A DNA stretch of 64,000 nucleotides from Granulicella sp. S190 (GTDB lineage: Bacteria; Acidobacteriota; Terriglobia; Terriglobales; Acidobacteriaceae). The notes beneath the pieces were generated by a model, which had not been told where the DNA came from, ran no database searches, and was given only the letters and a program-made list of their open reading frames with translations. Location of the stretch: contig NZ_LMUD01000023.1 of assembly GCF_009766095.1 (NCBI RefSeq), forward strand, positions 490,814 through 554,813, given 5' to 3'. The translations under genes were made by a program, and so were the position numbers. Of the stretch, positions 45,461 to 54,375 are shown piece after piece; within the stretch, counting starts at the first letter, position 1, and each line of letters begins with the position of its first letter.

Positions 45461-45627
45461 AAGTCAGTCTCACTTCCCAAATCCATACCTGCTGGATCGA
45501 CGCGGCGCTCTCAAGAGAACGCTAGCCTTCGACTATATCTAACATGTATGGGATCTCCCGCTGGAAATTAGACCGGCTCGCACACAGGGACAGCCTGATC
45601 CGATAAAGAGCGGAAGGGGGACGCCAA

Positions 45628-46011
45628 CTATTCAACGCGATGGCATTCGGATGATATCTTCCCCGCAAGTGAGTCCGACGAAAACGTAGTTCCACGGCCG
45701 CCGGCGTCCCACCAGATGAACTCTCGAGCCGCGTATCGCGCACCAGAGCCTGAAACGACATTCGCGAAGACTACCGATTGGCCGCCCACGGGAACAACCG
45801 CAAGGCTGTTTCCTGCTCCATTCAGATACTCGACCGAAAAGACACCTGCAGGTAGCCCCATCTTGCTCCCTCGGGCATCGCACTGAAACTTGAAGCTGCT
45901 TCGGGAGATCGTTTGCGAACCATTCAGATGAATCGTCAGATCGGTAGCGCCGGCGCATGCGCTACAGGAAATAACCGCACCCATCAAAACCTGTCTCCAG
46001 GGCGTCTTCAC
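45628..46011 (-). CDS. MliC-like C-type lysozyme inhibitor, secreted
   Basis: A protein of 127 aa. GTG start at 46011 with a perfect AGGAGG 7 bp upstream. A signal peptide (MGAVISCSACAGATD) precedes a domain with FKFQCDARGSKM, VEYLNGAGNSLAVVPVGG, VVSGSGARYAAREFIWWDAGG and a final SECHRVE. The SGARY ... WW pattern and the two cysteines match the MliC/PliC fold, which protects peptidoglycan from C-type lysozyme. Lies 235 bp downstream of the CHAT protease gene in the same direction; shared transcription is uncertain because a hairpin intervenes. Confidence 0.72.
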   Translation of the reverse strand: MKTPWRQVLMGAVISCSACAGATDLTIHLNGSQTISRSSFKFQCDARGSKMGLPAGVFSVEYLNGAGNSLAVVPVGGQSVVFANVVSGSGARYAAREFIWWDAGGRGTTFSSDSLAGKISSECHRVE

Positions 46012-46076
46012 AAGTTGCCTCCTAAGCCTTCAGAGAACGTTAGAGTGAAAACATCATAGCCTCAACAGATGTAGAC

Positions 46077-46110
46077 CTGCGGAGGTGATTTCTCCCGTCA
46101 CCTCCAGCAG
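46077..46110. terminator. strong inverted repeat between CHAT and MliC-like genes
   Basis: Arms CTGC-GGAGGTGA (46077-46088) and TCACCTCC-a-GCAG (46098-46110) form a stem of 8 perfect pairs plus 4 beyond a one-base bulge, with a 9-base loop. No T tract follows on either strand, so it is either a weak or rho-assisted terminator for the CHAT operon or an RNA structure or binding site of another kind. Confidence 0.45.
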
Positions 46111-46246
46111 GCATCACCAGCCCAAAGACTCAACTGGCTGGAACACACAGTAGTGACAGTAGATCCGAATTCGTTTCAATCATCCCCAAACTCTCAAGGA
46201 GGAACGCACGCCCGTCGCCCATCAAACGTTCAGGACGAAGCCATCT

Positions 46247-48835
46247 TCAGGAGCCGGCATAGAGCTGGAAGGCCGCCCAATACATAGGTTTTCGAGTGAC
46301 CCCCTGGGACCGCATCATCTCCAGCTTCGCTGCGCGGAGTGCCTCAGCAGGTTCCCTTCCACCCTCGAGCCCACCGTACAACCGATCCATCAGCATAGGG
46401 GTGGAGGCGTCGTTTACCTCCCACAATGCTCCAATCACATTATGAGCTCCCGCCCGCAAAAACGCCCACGAGAGACCCACCAACTCCTCTCCCGCGTAAG
46501 CTCGAAGCCCGGATCCATAGCAAGAGGAGATAGTCACAAGTCTCGCATGCAGTGGATAGTGCACAATCTCTCTGGCATACAGCTTGTAGTCGTCTGGATG
46601 CGCCTTTGGAGCGGAGAGCACAACTGCTGAGTCCAGCGGACTCAATCGGCTCGCAGTTCCATGAGCGACGAAGTGGATGTAAGCGAACCGGTCCGGCCTT
46701 GTCGTTCCATAAGCGGAAGGCATCGCATCGGCTTGTGTCAGAACCGTCTCGTGATCCGCTCGGAAGTGCTTTCTGATGTCATCGATCTCCGCCGGAGCAT
46801 TCGGCAGGCTCTCATACTCTGACCCGGACGAGACCGGATTGCCTATCAGCAGAAGATTCTTCGCGTCCGTGGAAGGAAGTGCAGATCCAAGCTGCGACAG
46901 CAGTCGAATAGAGTTCGCATTCGTAAGCGTCACATCCTCAATCCAGTAGTGAAACTGCTCCCCCGACGGCTTCAGCAGCGTCTCGAAGTTCAAGCCATTC
47001 AAACCACCGTCCGGAATTACAAATACCCTCGCCCCATCTGGGATCAGGGATGCAGCGGGCGCGACGATCGCATCGTACAGATATCTCCCGTCGGCATTCG
47101 CTTCTCGCAGCACGTCGCTCGACTTCAAAATAGATCTTTGATAGCTCTGGACTCGCGATTCAATCTCCTGCCTCTTAGGCAGCACGAAGAGATCTGTGTG
47201 ACCGCCAGTAACGGCCCATAGGTAGGACTTGTCCGGCCCTAAGGAATAGAAAAGAATCACGGCATGGAGCTTGCCGGCAACGGTCTCAGGACTTGTCGCC
47301 TCACGCAATGTCGAAGCCTTTTTCCCCGTCCTGAGTCCCTCCGCCAGTGTCTGTGCACGTCCCTTGTCGAGCAGTTTCAGAGCCTCCTCTTCTCTGTGCG
47401 ATGCGATCAGAAATCCCGCGTAGTCTCTGTAAAGCTCGTCGCCGTTAGCAAAAAAAGGCAGCTTCAAATCCATGCCGCTGACCTCAGTTCTCTTATCTTC
47501 AAAGGTCTGAATTGATCTTCGATACCAGCTCTCAGCCTGCTTCGTATCTTGTTTGCCGCTGTAGTACTTCGCGAGAGCATCTTCAATCTGCCATCGCATA
47601 AAAGGCGTGCCAGCCGCACTGTCATGCGCCTCCACCAGCATTCGCTCTGTATCCTGGCCGCCTGTCTGGTGCATCGCCAGAAGCGCCTGGACAAACTTAG
47701 CTACAATCTCAACCGATTCGTCGCCGGACAAATACGCCGCACGAACCGCCTCATCGCTCCGAACCTTTGCAGAATCGAATTGCCCTTCTTGGAGTAACAG
47801 CAATGCCAGTTGCGTATCGATATCGGCGATCTGATCAGCAGCGTTGATGGCCGTGGCAGACTTTAGCGCCTTCTCATAGCAGGTCTTCGCTTCCTTCAAG
47901 TTGCCAAGCTTGTAGTAAGCCGAACCCGCCTCCCATAACCAGACGACCTGTGCGCTTGTAGTTCCAATCTCTGCAGCTTCCTTCTCCGCAGCTTGGAAGT
48001 TTGACAGCGCCTTCTCGTAATCTCCGAGATGATAAAGTGCGTCCCCCGTATCTCCCAGGGCCGCTTCAGTGACCTGCCGTGCTTGAACGGACTTCGCAAA
48101 ATTTGCCGCGTCTTGCAACAGCGCCACAGCTTGGTCGTAGTGCTCCCTCTGCATGGCGACAAAACCAAGATTCAGCAGGTCGCTGGCTTCGAGAAACGCA
48201 TCGGAGTGCGTCCGTGCAGCGCGCAGGCTCTTCTCGTAAAGGTCTGAAGCGGAAGTCAGGTTATTGCGATTGAGCTGTATCTTCGCTTCCGCTCGGAAAA
48301 CTTCCCCGTCCAGATTTGAATTGCTTTGATCGGACAGAACCCGAGCTTGATGCAGCTCTTTATCCGATTGCTGAGGCTGGCCCAGACCAGCATGCGCCAG
48401 CCCACACAATAAGTCTCTTTCAATCGCGGCATCCCCTGCCTCAGGATAAGAGACCGTCTTGTCGTCGAGCAGCTTGAGTACATCCGTCCGGCGTCCCTGG
48501 TAAGTAAGGACCTCACCCTCCAACAGGCGAAATCTCATCGACCAGCCCGCATCTTTGCTGGCAAAGCTAATACGCGCCTGATCTGCTTCCACCTGGGCAA
48601 CGTCCAGATTGCCATGCAGAAAATCGCTGCGTATATGCTGAAAAGTCGCCGCCGGATCTTCGCTCACCACCGCAGAGCGGCACCCCAGGGAGCAGATGGT
48701 CATCAGAGACGCAACCGTTACGGCTATGGCGGAACGGTACGTCCACCGATGGTACCCATTGCCACGTCCAGCTGCCCTTCCACGGTGCAGCCCAACTCCG
48801 CTCGAACCATCGAGAGCCGAAAGGAAGAGTGACAC
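46247..48835 (-). CDS. TPR-CHAT protease (caspase-like), probable lipoprotein
   Basis: About 860 aa; the start is uncertain. The frame runs back to 48985, overlapping the preceding gene by 262 bp. GTG 48835 is my compromise; ATG 48703 would cut a lipoprotein-like signal (IAVTVASLMTICSLGC). After it come about 10 TPR units (for example DLLNLGFVAMQREHYDQAVALL and ALYHLGDYEKALSNFQAAEKE) and a C-terminal CHAT domain with the His of FAYIHFVAHGTASRL and the Cys of VTISSCYGSGLRAYAGE, the expected catalytic dyad. CHAT enzymes are cysteine peptidases activated through their partner domains. It is last in an operon with an ECF sigma factor, an anti-sigma factor and an unknown protein. Confidence 0.86.
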   Translation of the reverse strand: MSLFLSALDGSSGVGLHRGRAAGRGNGYHRWTYRSAIAVTVASLMTICSLGCRSAVVSEDPAATFQHIRSDFLHGNLDVAQVEADQARISFASKDAGWSMRFRLLEGEVLTYQGRRTDVLKLLDDKTVSYPEAGDAAIERDLLCGLAHAGLGQPQQSDKELHQARVLSDQSNSNLDGEVFRAEAKIQLNRNNLTSASDLYEKSLRAARTHSDAFLEASDLLNLGFVAMQREHYDQAVALLQDAANFAKSVQARQVTEAALGDTGDALYHLGDYEKALSNFQAAEKEAAEIGTTSAQVVWLWEAGSAYYKLGNLKEAKTCYEKALKSATAINAADQIADIDTQLALLLLQEGQFDSAKVRSDEAVRAAYLSGDESVEIVAKFVQALLAMHQTGGQDTERMLVEAHDSAAGTPFMRWQIEDALAKYYSGKQDTKQAESWYRRSIQTFEDKRTEVSGMDLKLPFFANGDELYRDYAGFLIASHREEEALKLLDKGRAQTLAEGLRTGKKASTLREATSPETVAGKLHAVILFYSLGPDKSYLWAVTGGHTDLFVLPKRQEIESRVQSYQRSILKSSDVLREANADGRYLYDAIVAPAASLIPDGARVFVIPDGGLNGLNFETLLKPSGEQFHYWIEDVTLTNANSIRLLSQLGSALPSTDAKNLLLIGNPVSSGSEYESLPNAPAEIDDIRKHFRADHETVLTQADAMPSAYGTTRPDRFAYIHFVAHGTASRLSPLDSAVVLSAPKAHPDDYKLYAREIVHYPLHARLVTISSCYGSGLRAYAGEELVGLSWAFLRAGAHNVIGALWEVNDASTPMLMDRLYGGLEGGREPAEALRAAKLEMMRSQGVTRKPMYWAAFQLYAGS

Positions 48836-49551
48836 GCGAAGACCTCTCCGAGAAATACCCTCCCAAACTCCGGGATCTCGATGACGTGACCGAAAGACTT
48901 GCCCGGAATTGCCGAGCTGACGCCTTCCACCAACGAGCATAGAACACATTGTCCAACTCCCGCCTTCGGTGGGGTACCCATCCATCCAAATCTATTGCTT
49001 ACCCACGCAGGGTTGCCAGCTTTGGTCAGGTTGCCCGCCTGAGTTGTGCTAGTGGTCTGAAACTGTGCCTCAGTCAGCGGCCCGGGTGTTCCTCCCGGAA
49101 GGTTCATCAGGGTCGGGTTCAGTATCGGAGTAAGGTCGTGGTGCGCCAGCTTGAGTCCTTCGAAGTGCGAACCCGCAAATGAGACCCGAGGAAACGTCCC
49201 GGCATTGTCATACTCCACCGCGATCTGACCTACGATTCGATCCGCTGTCAGAACCTCCAGGATGTTCAATCCCTCGATGACAGACGTGACAACCATCGAC
49301 CATGGGCCGCCCTCAACATGCTCTCTACCCGAGACGCGAGTGTAGGCCTTCTTGCAGGACACGATGGAGTCATGATTGAACGCATCCGTCGACGCCTCCA
49401 CATGGCCGCCAACCCCGGGCAGCGAAGAGTGTGCCTGCGAAGGGACGATCTTATGCGAAGGTTGTTTGATGAATCCGCCCAGCGAATGCGCGTCGGATTG
49501 AAAATAGAACGTCTTCGTCTTCTGGGAAGCGGGTCGCATATTAGCCTTCAT
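48724..49551 (-). CDS. unknown protein encoded between anti-sigma factor and CHAT genes
   Basis: A protein of 275 aa, not recognised. No signal peptide or membrane helix. The N-terminal half has FYFQSDAHSLGGFIKQPSH and IVSCKKAYTRVSGREHVEGG; the C-terminal half ends with IPGKSFGHVIEIPEFGRVFLGE, a phrase resembling a compact beta domain, and AELGCTVEGQLDVAMGTIGG. It starts 11 bp after the anti-sigma stop and overlaps the CHAT coding frame. The arrangement suggests a partner, activator or substrate of the CHAT protease; that is inference. Confidence 0.7.
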   Translation of the reverse strand: MKANMRPASQKTKTFYFQSDAHSLGGFIKQPSHKIVPSQAHSSLPGVGGHVEASTDAFNHDSIVSCKKAYTRVSGREHVEGGPWSMVVTSVIEGLNILEVLTADRIVGQIAVEYDNAGTFPRVSFAGSHFEGLKLAHHDLTPILNPTLMNLPGGTPGPLTEAQFQTTSTTQAGNLTKAGNPAWVSNRFGWMGTPPKAGVGQCVLCSLVEGVSSAIPGKSFGHVIEIPEFGRVFLGEVFACHSSFRLSMVRAELGCTVEGQLDVAMGTIGGRTVPP

Positions 49552-49562
49552 CTCTCAGTAGT

Positions 49563-50252
49563 CTAATTCTGAAGATTCAAATTAAAGCGATAGTGAGCTA
49601 AATCATTTGCGGGCCCGGCTGAAGCTTTATCTGTATCCCCTCGCACGATCAAGGCGTAACTTCCCGTCACCTTCTCGACCGCAGGGACCCGGATCGAAAC
49701 AGTATCCTTCGCCTCCTGCGCAGACACCTGGACATGCCAGGCAAGCGAACCGGAGGGGGAATACAGAGAGCAAGTGTAGCTCAAAAACCGATCCTGTGTG
49801 GGGATGTCCACCTGCAGCAGAAACGGTTGAGTCTTCGAGACTGCGAGCGACGAAACCTCACCCCCGCGACTGTTTCCACTCACTAAAGACAGGGTAGGCA
49901 AAACCTCCGGAGCCTTCAGCTGGGCAATTTCGCCGCTCAGGTGCGGATAGGTCACGACGTTTTGATAGACAGTGAACAGCAGGGAAGCCGCCAGTGCTCC
50001 CCAGGCAAGCACAGGCTTCCACGGCAGAACAAACAACGACCTCTTCTCACGCTCCGAAGCGGGCTTCGAACGGGGAGCGGACTTAAGTTCCTGCTTTGCC
50101 GTCTCAAGAAATGCGGCAGTCGCACGTAGGTCTGCCGCGCACTCCGGACAATCGAAGTAGTGTTCTTCGAAGCTGTCCCGCTCAAGCGGAGACATCTCTT
50201 CCAGCAAATATCTCTCTGCCGCCGTACTCTGTATGGCTTCCGAATGGTCCAT
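49563..50252 (-). CDS. anti-sigma factor, zf-HC2 zinc-finger type
   Basis: A protein of 229 aa from ATG 50252; an in-frame start 17 codons upstream adds a non-conserved basic leader. The zinc motif HYFDCPEC (H31, C35, C38) with the preceding AAERYLLEEMSPLERDSFEEH is the standard anti-sigma head that holds an ECF sigma factor in the cytoplasm. A membrane helix follows (VLAWGALAASLLFTVYQNV, about 76-95), and the remaining 130 residues form an outside beta-rich domain (LQVDIPTQDRFLSYTCSLYS). It lies 59 bp after the sigma gene in the same operon. Confidence 0.88.
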   Translation of the reverse strand: MDHSEAIQSTAAERYLLEEMSPLERDSFEEHYFDCPECAADLRATAAFLETAKQELKSAPRSKPASEREKRSLFVLPWKPVLAWGALAASLLFTVYQNVVTYPHLSGEIAQLKAPEVLPTLSLVSGNSRGGEVSSLAVSKTQPFLLQVDIPTQDRFLSYTCSLYSPSGSLAWHVQVSAQEAKDTVSIRVPAVEKVTGSYALIVRGDTDKASAGPANDLAHYRFNLNLQN

Positions 50253-50311
50253 GGGGAAAAATGCCTCAGCTCTATAGTGTCTCCAGCGGCTAAATCGTGT
50301 CACGGGCTCAG

Positions 50312-50890
50312 TTAATACATCTTGCTATCGCCTAAACGGCTTACATAAAACGACTTGAAGGTCTGCTTGGCGCGGTGAACCATCACTCTCAGATACTCAC
50401 GGGTAATGCCGAACTCTTCGCACACGTCATCCTTGTCCCGCTCTTCCAGAAGTACGGACTGCAGCAGCCGGCGGTCTCGTTCGGGCAACTCAGCCAGAAT
50501 CTGCCGAACCACTCGCTGCGCATCTTTTGTCTCGAGAAGACTGAGCGCGCTGGGCGTACGAGCCATCAGGGTAGCTTCCATATCGCTGTCTAAAAACGAT
50601 TCGGTCTTAGTCTTCGAACGATAGTGTTCCATCAGCACGTGGTTGCAGACTGAATTGACAAACGCCCCCAGCCGGTCAGGCTCTCTCAGGCCATTCGCCG
50701 AGCGCACCTGCCCCATCACCCGTACAAAGGTCTCCTGCCTGACGTCTTCTATCGCTTCCTTGGTGCTTAACCTCGAGCGGAGCTTCAGTTGGATCAACTC
50801 TCCGAAGTAGCTGACAAAGTGCCCTTCGGTATCGGCATCTCCAGATCGAAGCTTCTCGAGATACGCCGCGTCGAACGCAAAAAATTGCAA
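50312..50890 (-). CDS. ECF sigma factor (sigma-70 family)
   Basis: A protein of 192 aa from TTG 50890. The frame is open back to 51136, but the extra 82 residues are Arg-rich and unlike any sigma factor, while a GGGGGA site precedes TTG and gives the usual start LQFFAFDAAYLEKLRSGD. Region 2: FVSYFGELIQLKLRS, IEDVRQETFVRVMGQV. Region 4: ALSLLETKDAQRVVRQILAELPERDRRLL and DVCEEFGITREYLRVMVHRAKQTF, the -35-reading helix-turn-helix. It should drive this operon (anti-sigma, unknown, CHAT) and perhaps others when released. Confidence 0.88.
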   Translation of the reverse strand: MQFFAFDAAYLEKLRSGDADTEGHFVSYFGELIQLKLRSRLSTKEAIEDVRQETFVRVMGQVRSANGLREPDRLGAFVNSVCNHVLMEHYRSKTKTESFLDSDMEATLMARTPSALSLLETKDAQRVVRQILAELPERDRRLLQSVLLEERDKDDVCEEFGITREYLRVMVHRAKQTFKSFYVSRLGDSKMY

Positions 50891-51375
50891 GCTCTGTCCC
50901 CCCAGGCGGCTGTACTTGCGCCCAAGTTTACACCGTAGGAAGAGCTTCTCCCGAACGCACTCCTGCAATTCTGCGCTCGGATCCTCCCGCGCCTTTGTCC
51001 TTCGCTCGACTGACCGCCTCTCTGGCCCCCACGTTGCAGGCAACGACATAAAGGGAGGTTGGGTCGCGCGTCCTCTTCGGACCGCAGTTCGACGATCTCG
51101 CATCTTCAGGTTTCTTGAAATTTGTTCAGGTCGCATGGCAGATCAGGTTCAGCGTGTGAAACGAGGGAGCCAAGGCAGAAGAACGTCAAAAACAGGGCCA
51201 TACTCTCGAGCCGGTGAGGCGCGATAACCAGATAGTGATCGACAGGCGGCAGACGTTTCAAAGATGCTCAAAGAAATCTCTGCTGCCTGTTTCGGCATGT
51301 CGGGTCCACTCCAGAGGCATTCGGAGTTCTCTCGCGACGGCTGGTACGATAGTCCTCTCAGCAGGAGGCCCGTCT
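50891..51375. other. divergent intergenic region, 485 bp
   Basis: It lies between the sigma-factor gene and the aldehyde dehydrogenase gene. If the sigma start is further upstream, up to 246 bp here would be coding. AGGAGG at 51363-51368 is the ribosome site of the dehydrogenase. I saw no other gene and no clear promoter. Confidence 0.4.
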
Positions 51376-52917
51376 ATGTCCGCCACATCTACCTTGACTG
51401 CACCCTTATCCGCAGACAGCCAACTCCGGGAAGTGCATCACTGGGTCAACGGCGCGATCATGACCGGAATCGCCGGACACTTCGGGGATGTCTACAACCC
51501 GGCCACCGGAAAGATCCAGGCCAAGGTCGCCCTCGCAACCAGTGCCGAGGTAGACATCGCCGTAGCCGCCGCAGCCGCAGCCTTTCCCGCATGGTCGGCC
51601 CAGCCCTCCCTTCGCAGGGCCCGCGTCCTCTTCCGGTTTCGCGAGATCTTCGAGCGGCGTCTCGACGAAGTCGCGGCTCTACTCACCAGTGAGCACGGCA
51701 AAGTCTTCTCAGACGCCAAAGGCGAAGCCACGCGCGGCTTGGAGGTTGTGGAGTTCGCAACCGGCATCCCGCAGCTACTCAAAGGTGAGTTCACCGAGCA
51801 GGTAGGTCCGGACATCGACAGTTGGTCCATGCGCCAGGCTCTCGGTGTTGTCGCGGGCATCACCCCCTTCAACTTCCCCGCCATGGTGCCCATGTGGATG
51901 TTCCCCATCGCCCTCGCCTGCGGCAATACCTTCGTCCTCAAGCCGAGCGAACGCGATCCCAGCGCCTCGATGCTCCTGGCCGAGATGCTCAAAGAGGCTG
52001 GTCTTCCCGACGGTGTCTTCAACGTCGTCCACGGAGACAAGACAGCCGTCGACGCGCTCCTCGCCCACCCGACCGTGCAGGCCATTAGCTTCGTGGGTTC
52101 CACTCCAATCGCCGAGTACGTCTACCGCGAAGGCACGAAGCACGGCAAGCGCGTCCAGGCTCTCGGCGGCGCGAAGAATCACATGATCGTCATGCCCGAC
52201 GCAGACCTCGATCAGGCTGCCGACGCCCTCGTCGGCGCCGCCTACGGATCTGCAGGTGAGCGCTGCATGGCAATCTCTGTAGCTGTAGCGGTAGGAAAAG
52301 CCACAGCCGACCAGCTAAGAGGAAAGATCGAACAGCGCATCGAAGGCCTGCAAATGGGCGATGGCATGAAGGAGGGCGTAGAACTGGGCCCTCTAGTCAC
52401 CGGGGCGCATCTGGAGCGTGTCACCGGCTACCTGAAACAAGGCAAGTCCGAAGGAGCAGAGCTAGTAGTGGACGGACGCGAGCACGCGCAGACAAAAGGA
52501 GAAGGCTTCTTCCTCGGTGCCTGCCTCTTCGACCACGTCAAGCCCGAGATGAAGATCTACCGTGAAGAGATCTTCGGACCAGTGCTGGGCATCGTACGAG
52601 CCAGCGACTTCGAAACCGCGCTCAAGCTCATCAACGAGCACGAGTACGGCAATGGCACCTCCATCTTCACGCGCGACGGCGACACGGCACGAGACTTCGC
52701 ACACAGGGTGCAGGCCGGCATGGTCGGAATCAATATCCCAATCCCTGTCCCCATGGCATTCCACAGCTTCGGCGGCTGGAAGCGCTCTCTCTTCGGCGAC
52801 CACGCAGTCTACGGTCCCGAGGGCATCCGCTTCTACACCCGCCTCAAGACGATCACCTCCCGATGGCCCACAGGCATCCGCAAAGGCGTAGACACCTCAA
52901 TGCCAACGCTAGGTTAA
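51376..52917 (+). CDS. mmsA: CoA-acylating methylmalonate/malonate-semialdehyde dehydrogenase
   Basis: A protein of 513 aa from ATG 51376, with AGGAGG 7 bp upstream; in-frame starts further up lack homologous sequence. ALDH landmarks: [44 protein letters not shown] and the catalytic Cys in [14 protein letters not shown]. The MmsA/IolA group oxidises malonate or methylmalonate semialdehyde with NAD+ and CoA to acetyl-CoA or propionyl-CoA. Convergent with the class III aminotransferase that would make these semialdehydes from beta-alanine or 3-aminoisobutyrate, so it completes the pyrimidine route. It has its own promoter. Confidence 0.93.
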   Translation: MSATSTLTAPLSADSQLREVHHWVNGAIMTGIAGHFGDVYNPATGKIQAKVALATSAEVDIAVAAAAAAFPAWSAQPSLRRARVLFRFREIFERRLDEVAALLTSEHGKVFSDAKGEATRGLEVVEFATGIPQLLKGEFTEQVGPDIDSWSMRQALGVVAGITPFNFPAMVPMWMFPIALACGNTFVLKPSERDPSASMLLAEMLKEAGLPDGVFNVVHGDKTAVDALLAHPTVQAISFVGSTPIAEYVYREGTKHGKRVQALGGAKNHMIVMPDADLDQAADALVGAAYGSAGERCMAISVAVAVGKATADQLRGKIEQRIEGLQMGDGMKEGVELGPLVTGAHLERVTGYLKQGKSEGAELVVDGREHAQTKGEGFFLGACLFDHVKPEMKIYREEIFGPVLGIVRASDFETALKLINEHEYGNGTSIFTRDGDTARDFAHRVQAGMVGINIPIPVPMAFHSFGGWKRSLFGDHAVYGPEGIRFYTRLKTITSRWPTGIRKGVDTSMPTLG

Positions 52918-52943
52918 ACCGGTATACAACTCACGAAGTGACC

Positions 52944-52962
52944 GCCCCACGCGCAGTGGGGC
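52944..52962. terminator. GC-rich hairpin between convergent genes
   Basis: GCCCCAC (52944-52950), loop GCGCA, GTGGGGC (52956-52962): seven perfect pairs. It lies between the convergent dehydrogenase and aminotransferase stops. No T tract, so termination would be weak or assisted. Confidence 0.45.
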
Positions 52963-52979
52963 CGGCCGCCAGGACGCAC

Positions 52980-54365
52980 TTAGACTCCGACAGCAGCATC
53001 CGCCAAAGCGAGATGCTTATCGAGAACCGATATCCCAAGATCAATCTGCTCCTTGGTCACAATCAGCGGCGGCGCCACCACGAAGTGCGACACCCACGCC
53101 TGGATCGTCACCCCGTCAGCCAGTATCTTCGCCGCAATCTGGTCCACAAGCAGCGGCTTCCCCGAGACCTTATCGGAGTAAGTATTGAAAGGCTCCTTCG
53201 TCACCTGGTCCTTCACAAGGTCGACCGCCCAGAAGAGTCCCTTGCCGCGAACATCCCCGATAGAGGGATGCTTCGCCTTCAACTCCTTCAGCTTGCCTTC
53301 AACGTAAGGCGCAAGTTCACGCGCCCGCTCCACAAGCCCCAGCCGCTGCATCTCGCGAATCGTAGCAACCGCCGGCGCCAGCGTCAGCGGATGCGCCTCA
53401 TACGTATGTCCATGCGCGAAGTAATGATCCTGAAAGAACTCCGCAATCTTTTCACTCGTCGCGCAAAGCCCCAGCGGCACATAAGCCGAAGTAATCCCTT
53501 TAGCCGTCACCAGAATATCCGGAGTCACTCCCCAGTGATTCATCGCAAACCACGCGCCGGTGCGCCCCCATCCCGTCATCACCTCATCTGCAATCAACAG
53601 CACGCCATACTCATCGCAGATCCGGCGCAGTTTCGGCATGTACTCATCCGGCGGAACAATCACACCGTTCGTTCCAACAATAGGCTCTACCAGAACTGCA
53701 GCTACATCCGACTCATTGCGAATCATGTGCTCGATATAGTCCGCGCAGGCAATTCCGCACTCTGGATACGTGTGCTTGATCGGGCACTTGTAACAGTGAA
53801 CCTCCGGCGCAAAGATAACGCCAGGAGCTTTTCCGCCGGGCTCCATCGCCCATCGCCGTGGATCGCCCGTAGCCGCGATCGAGCCAGCCGTCGAACCATG
53901 ATACGAGCGGTAGCGCGCAATGATCTTCGTCTTCCCCGTATACATCCGTGCAATCTTGAACGCCGCTTCGTTCGCCTCGGTCCCCGACGTCGTGAAGAAG
54001 AACTTGCTGAGCCCCTTCGGCAGCACCTCCAGTAGAACCTGCGACAACTCCGCACGCGCCGTCGTCGCATAGCCCGGCATCGCATAGCTCAACTGTTGAG
54101 CCTGGTGTGCAATAGCGTCGATCACCGCCTGGTTCTTATGCCCAAGGTTGGAGCACATCAGCTGCGAAGAAAAATCCAGATACCGCTTGCCCGCGCCGTC
54201 GACGAGATAGCATCCCTCAGCATCGACGATGTGCATCGGGTTCCAGCCCTTTTGAAATCGCCATGTTCCATAGTTATGCTGCCGCGTCAGATCGACAACC
54301 TGCTGACTGGTGAGTGGCTCGGACTTCTTGGAGCTCTGAGGCTCGACAACATCGAGAGGGGTCAT
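52980..54365 (-). CDS. class III omega-amino acid aminotransferase (beta-alanine type)
   Basis: A protein of 461 aa. PLP motifs: FTTSGTEANEAAFKIARMY, YRSYHGSTAGS, LIADEVMTGWGRTG and the Schiff-base Lys in DILVTAKGITSAYVPLG. Class III enzymes of this size move the omega-amino group of beta-alanine or 3-aminoisobutyrate to pyruvate or 2-oxoglutarate. It is last in the minus-strand pyrimidine operon, 10 bp after the transporter gene, and convergent with the semialdehyde dehydrogenase. The presence of IKHTYPECGIACADY (extra cysteines in the middle) is noted without explanation. Confidence 0.9.
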   Translation of the reverse strand: MTPLDVVEPQSSKKSEPLTSQQVVDLTRQHNYGTWRFQKGWNPMHIVDAEGCYLVDGAGKRYLDFSSQLMCSNLGHKNQAVIDAIAHQAQQLSYAMPGYATTARAELSQVLLEVLPKGLSKFFFTTSGTEANEAAFKIARMYTGKTKIIARYRSYHGSTAGSIAATGDPRRWAMEPGGKAPGVIFAPEVHCYKCPIKHTYPECGIACADYIEHMIRNESDVAAVLVEPIVGTNGVIVPPDEYMPKLRRICDEYGVLLIADEVMTGWGRTGAWFAMNHWGVTPDILVTAKGITSAYVPLGLCATSEKIAEFFQDHYFAHGHTYEAHPLTLAPAVATIREMQRLGLVERARELAPYVEGKLKELKAKHPSIGDVRGKGLFWAVDLVKDQVTKEPFNTYSDKVSGKPLLVDQIAAKILADGVTIQAWVSHFVVAPPLIVTKEQIDLGISVLDKHLALADAAVGV

Positions 54366-54375
54366 AGCTGCAATC

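Noticed and set aside
52863-54035. A 390-codon plus-strand frame opposite the class III aminotransferase, and similar long antisense frames at 8556-9653, 56187-57278 and 58013-58861.
   Set aside because: Their translations are Arg/His/Pro-rich without domains and lie antisense to well-supported genes; this is the usual mirror effect of GC-rich codon usage.
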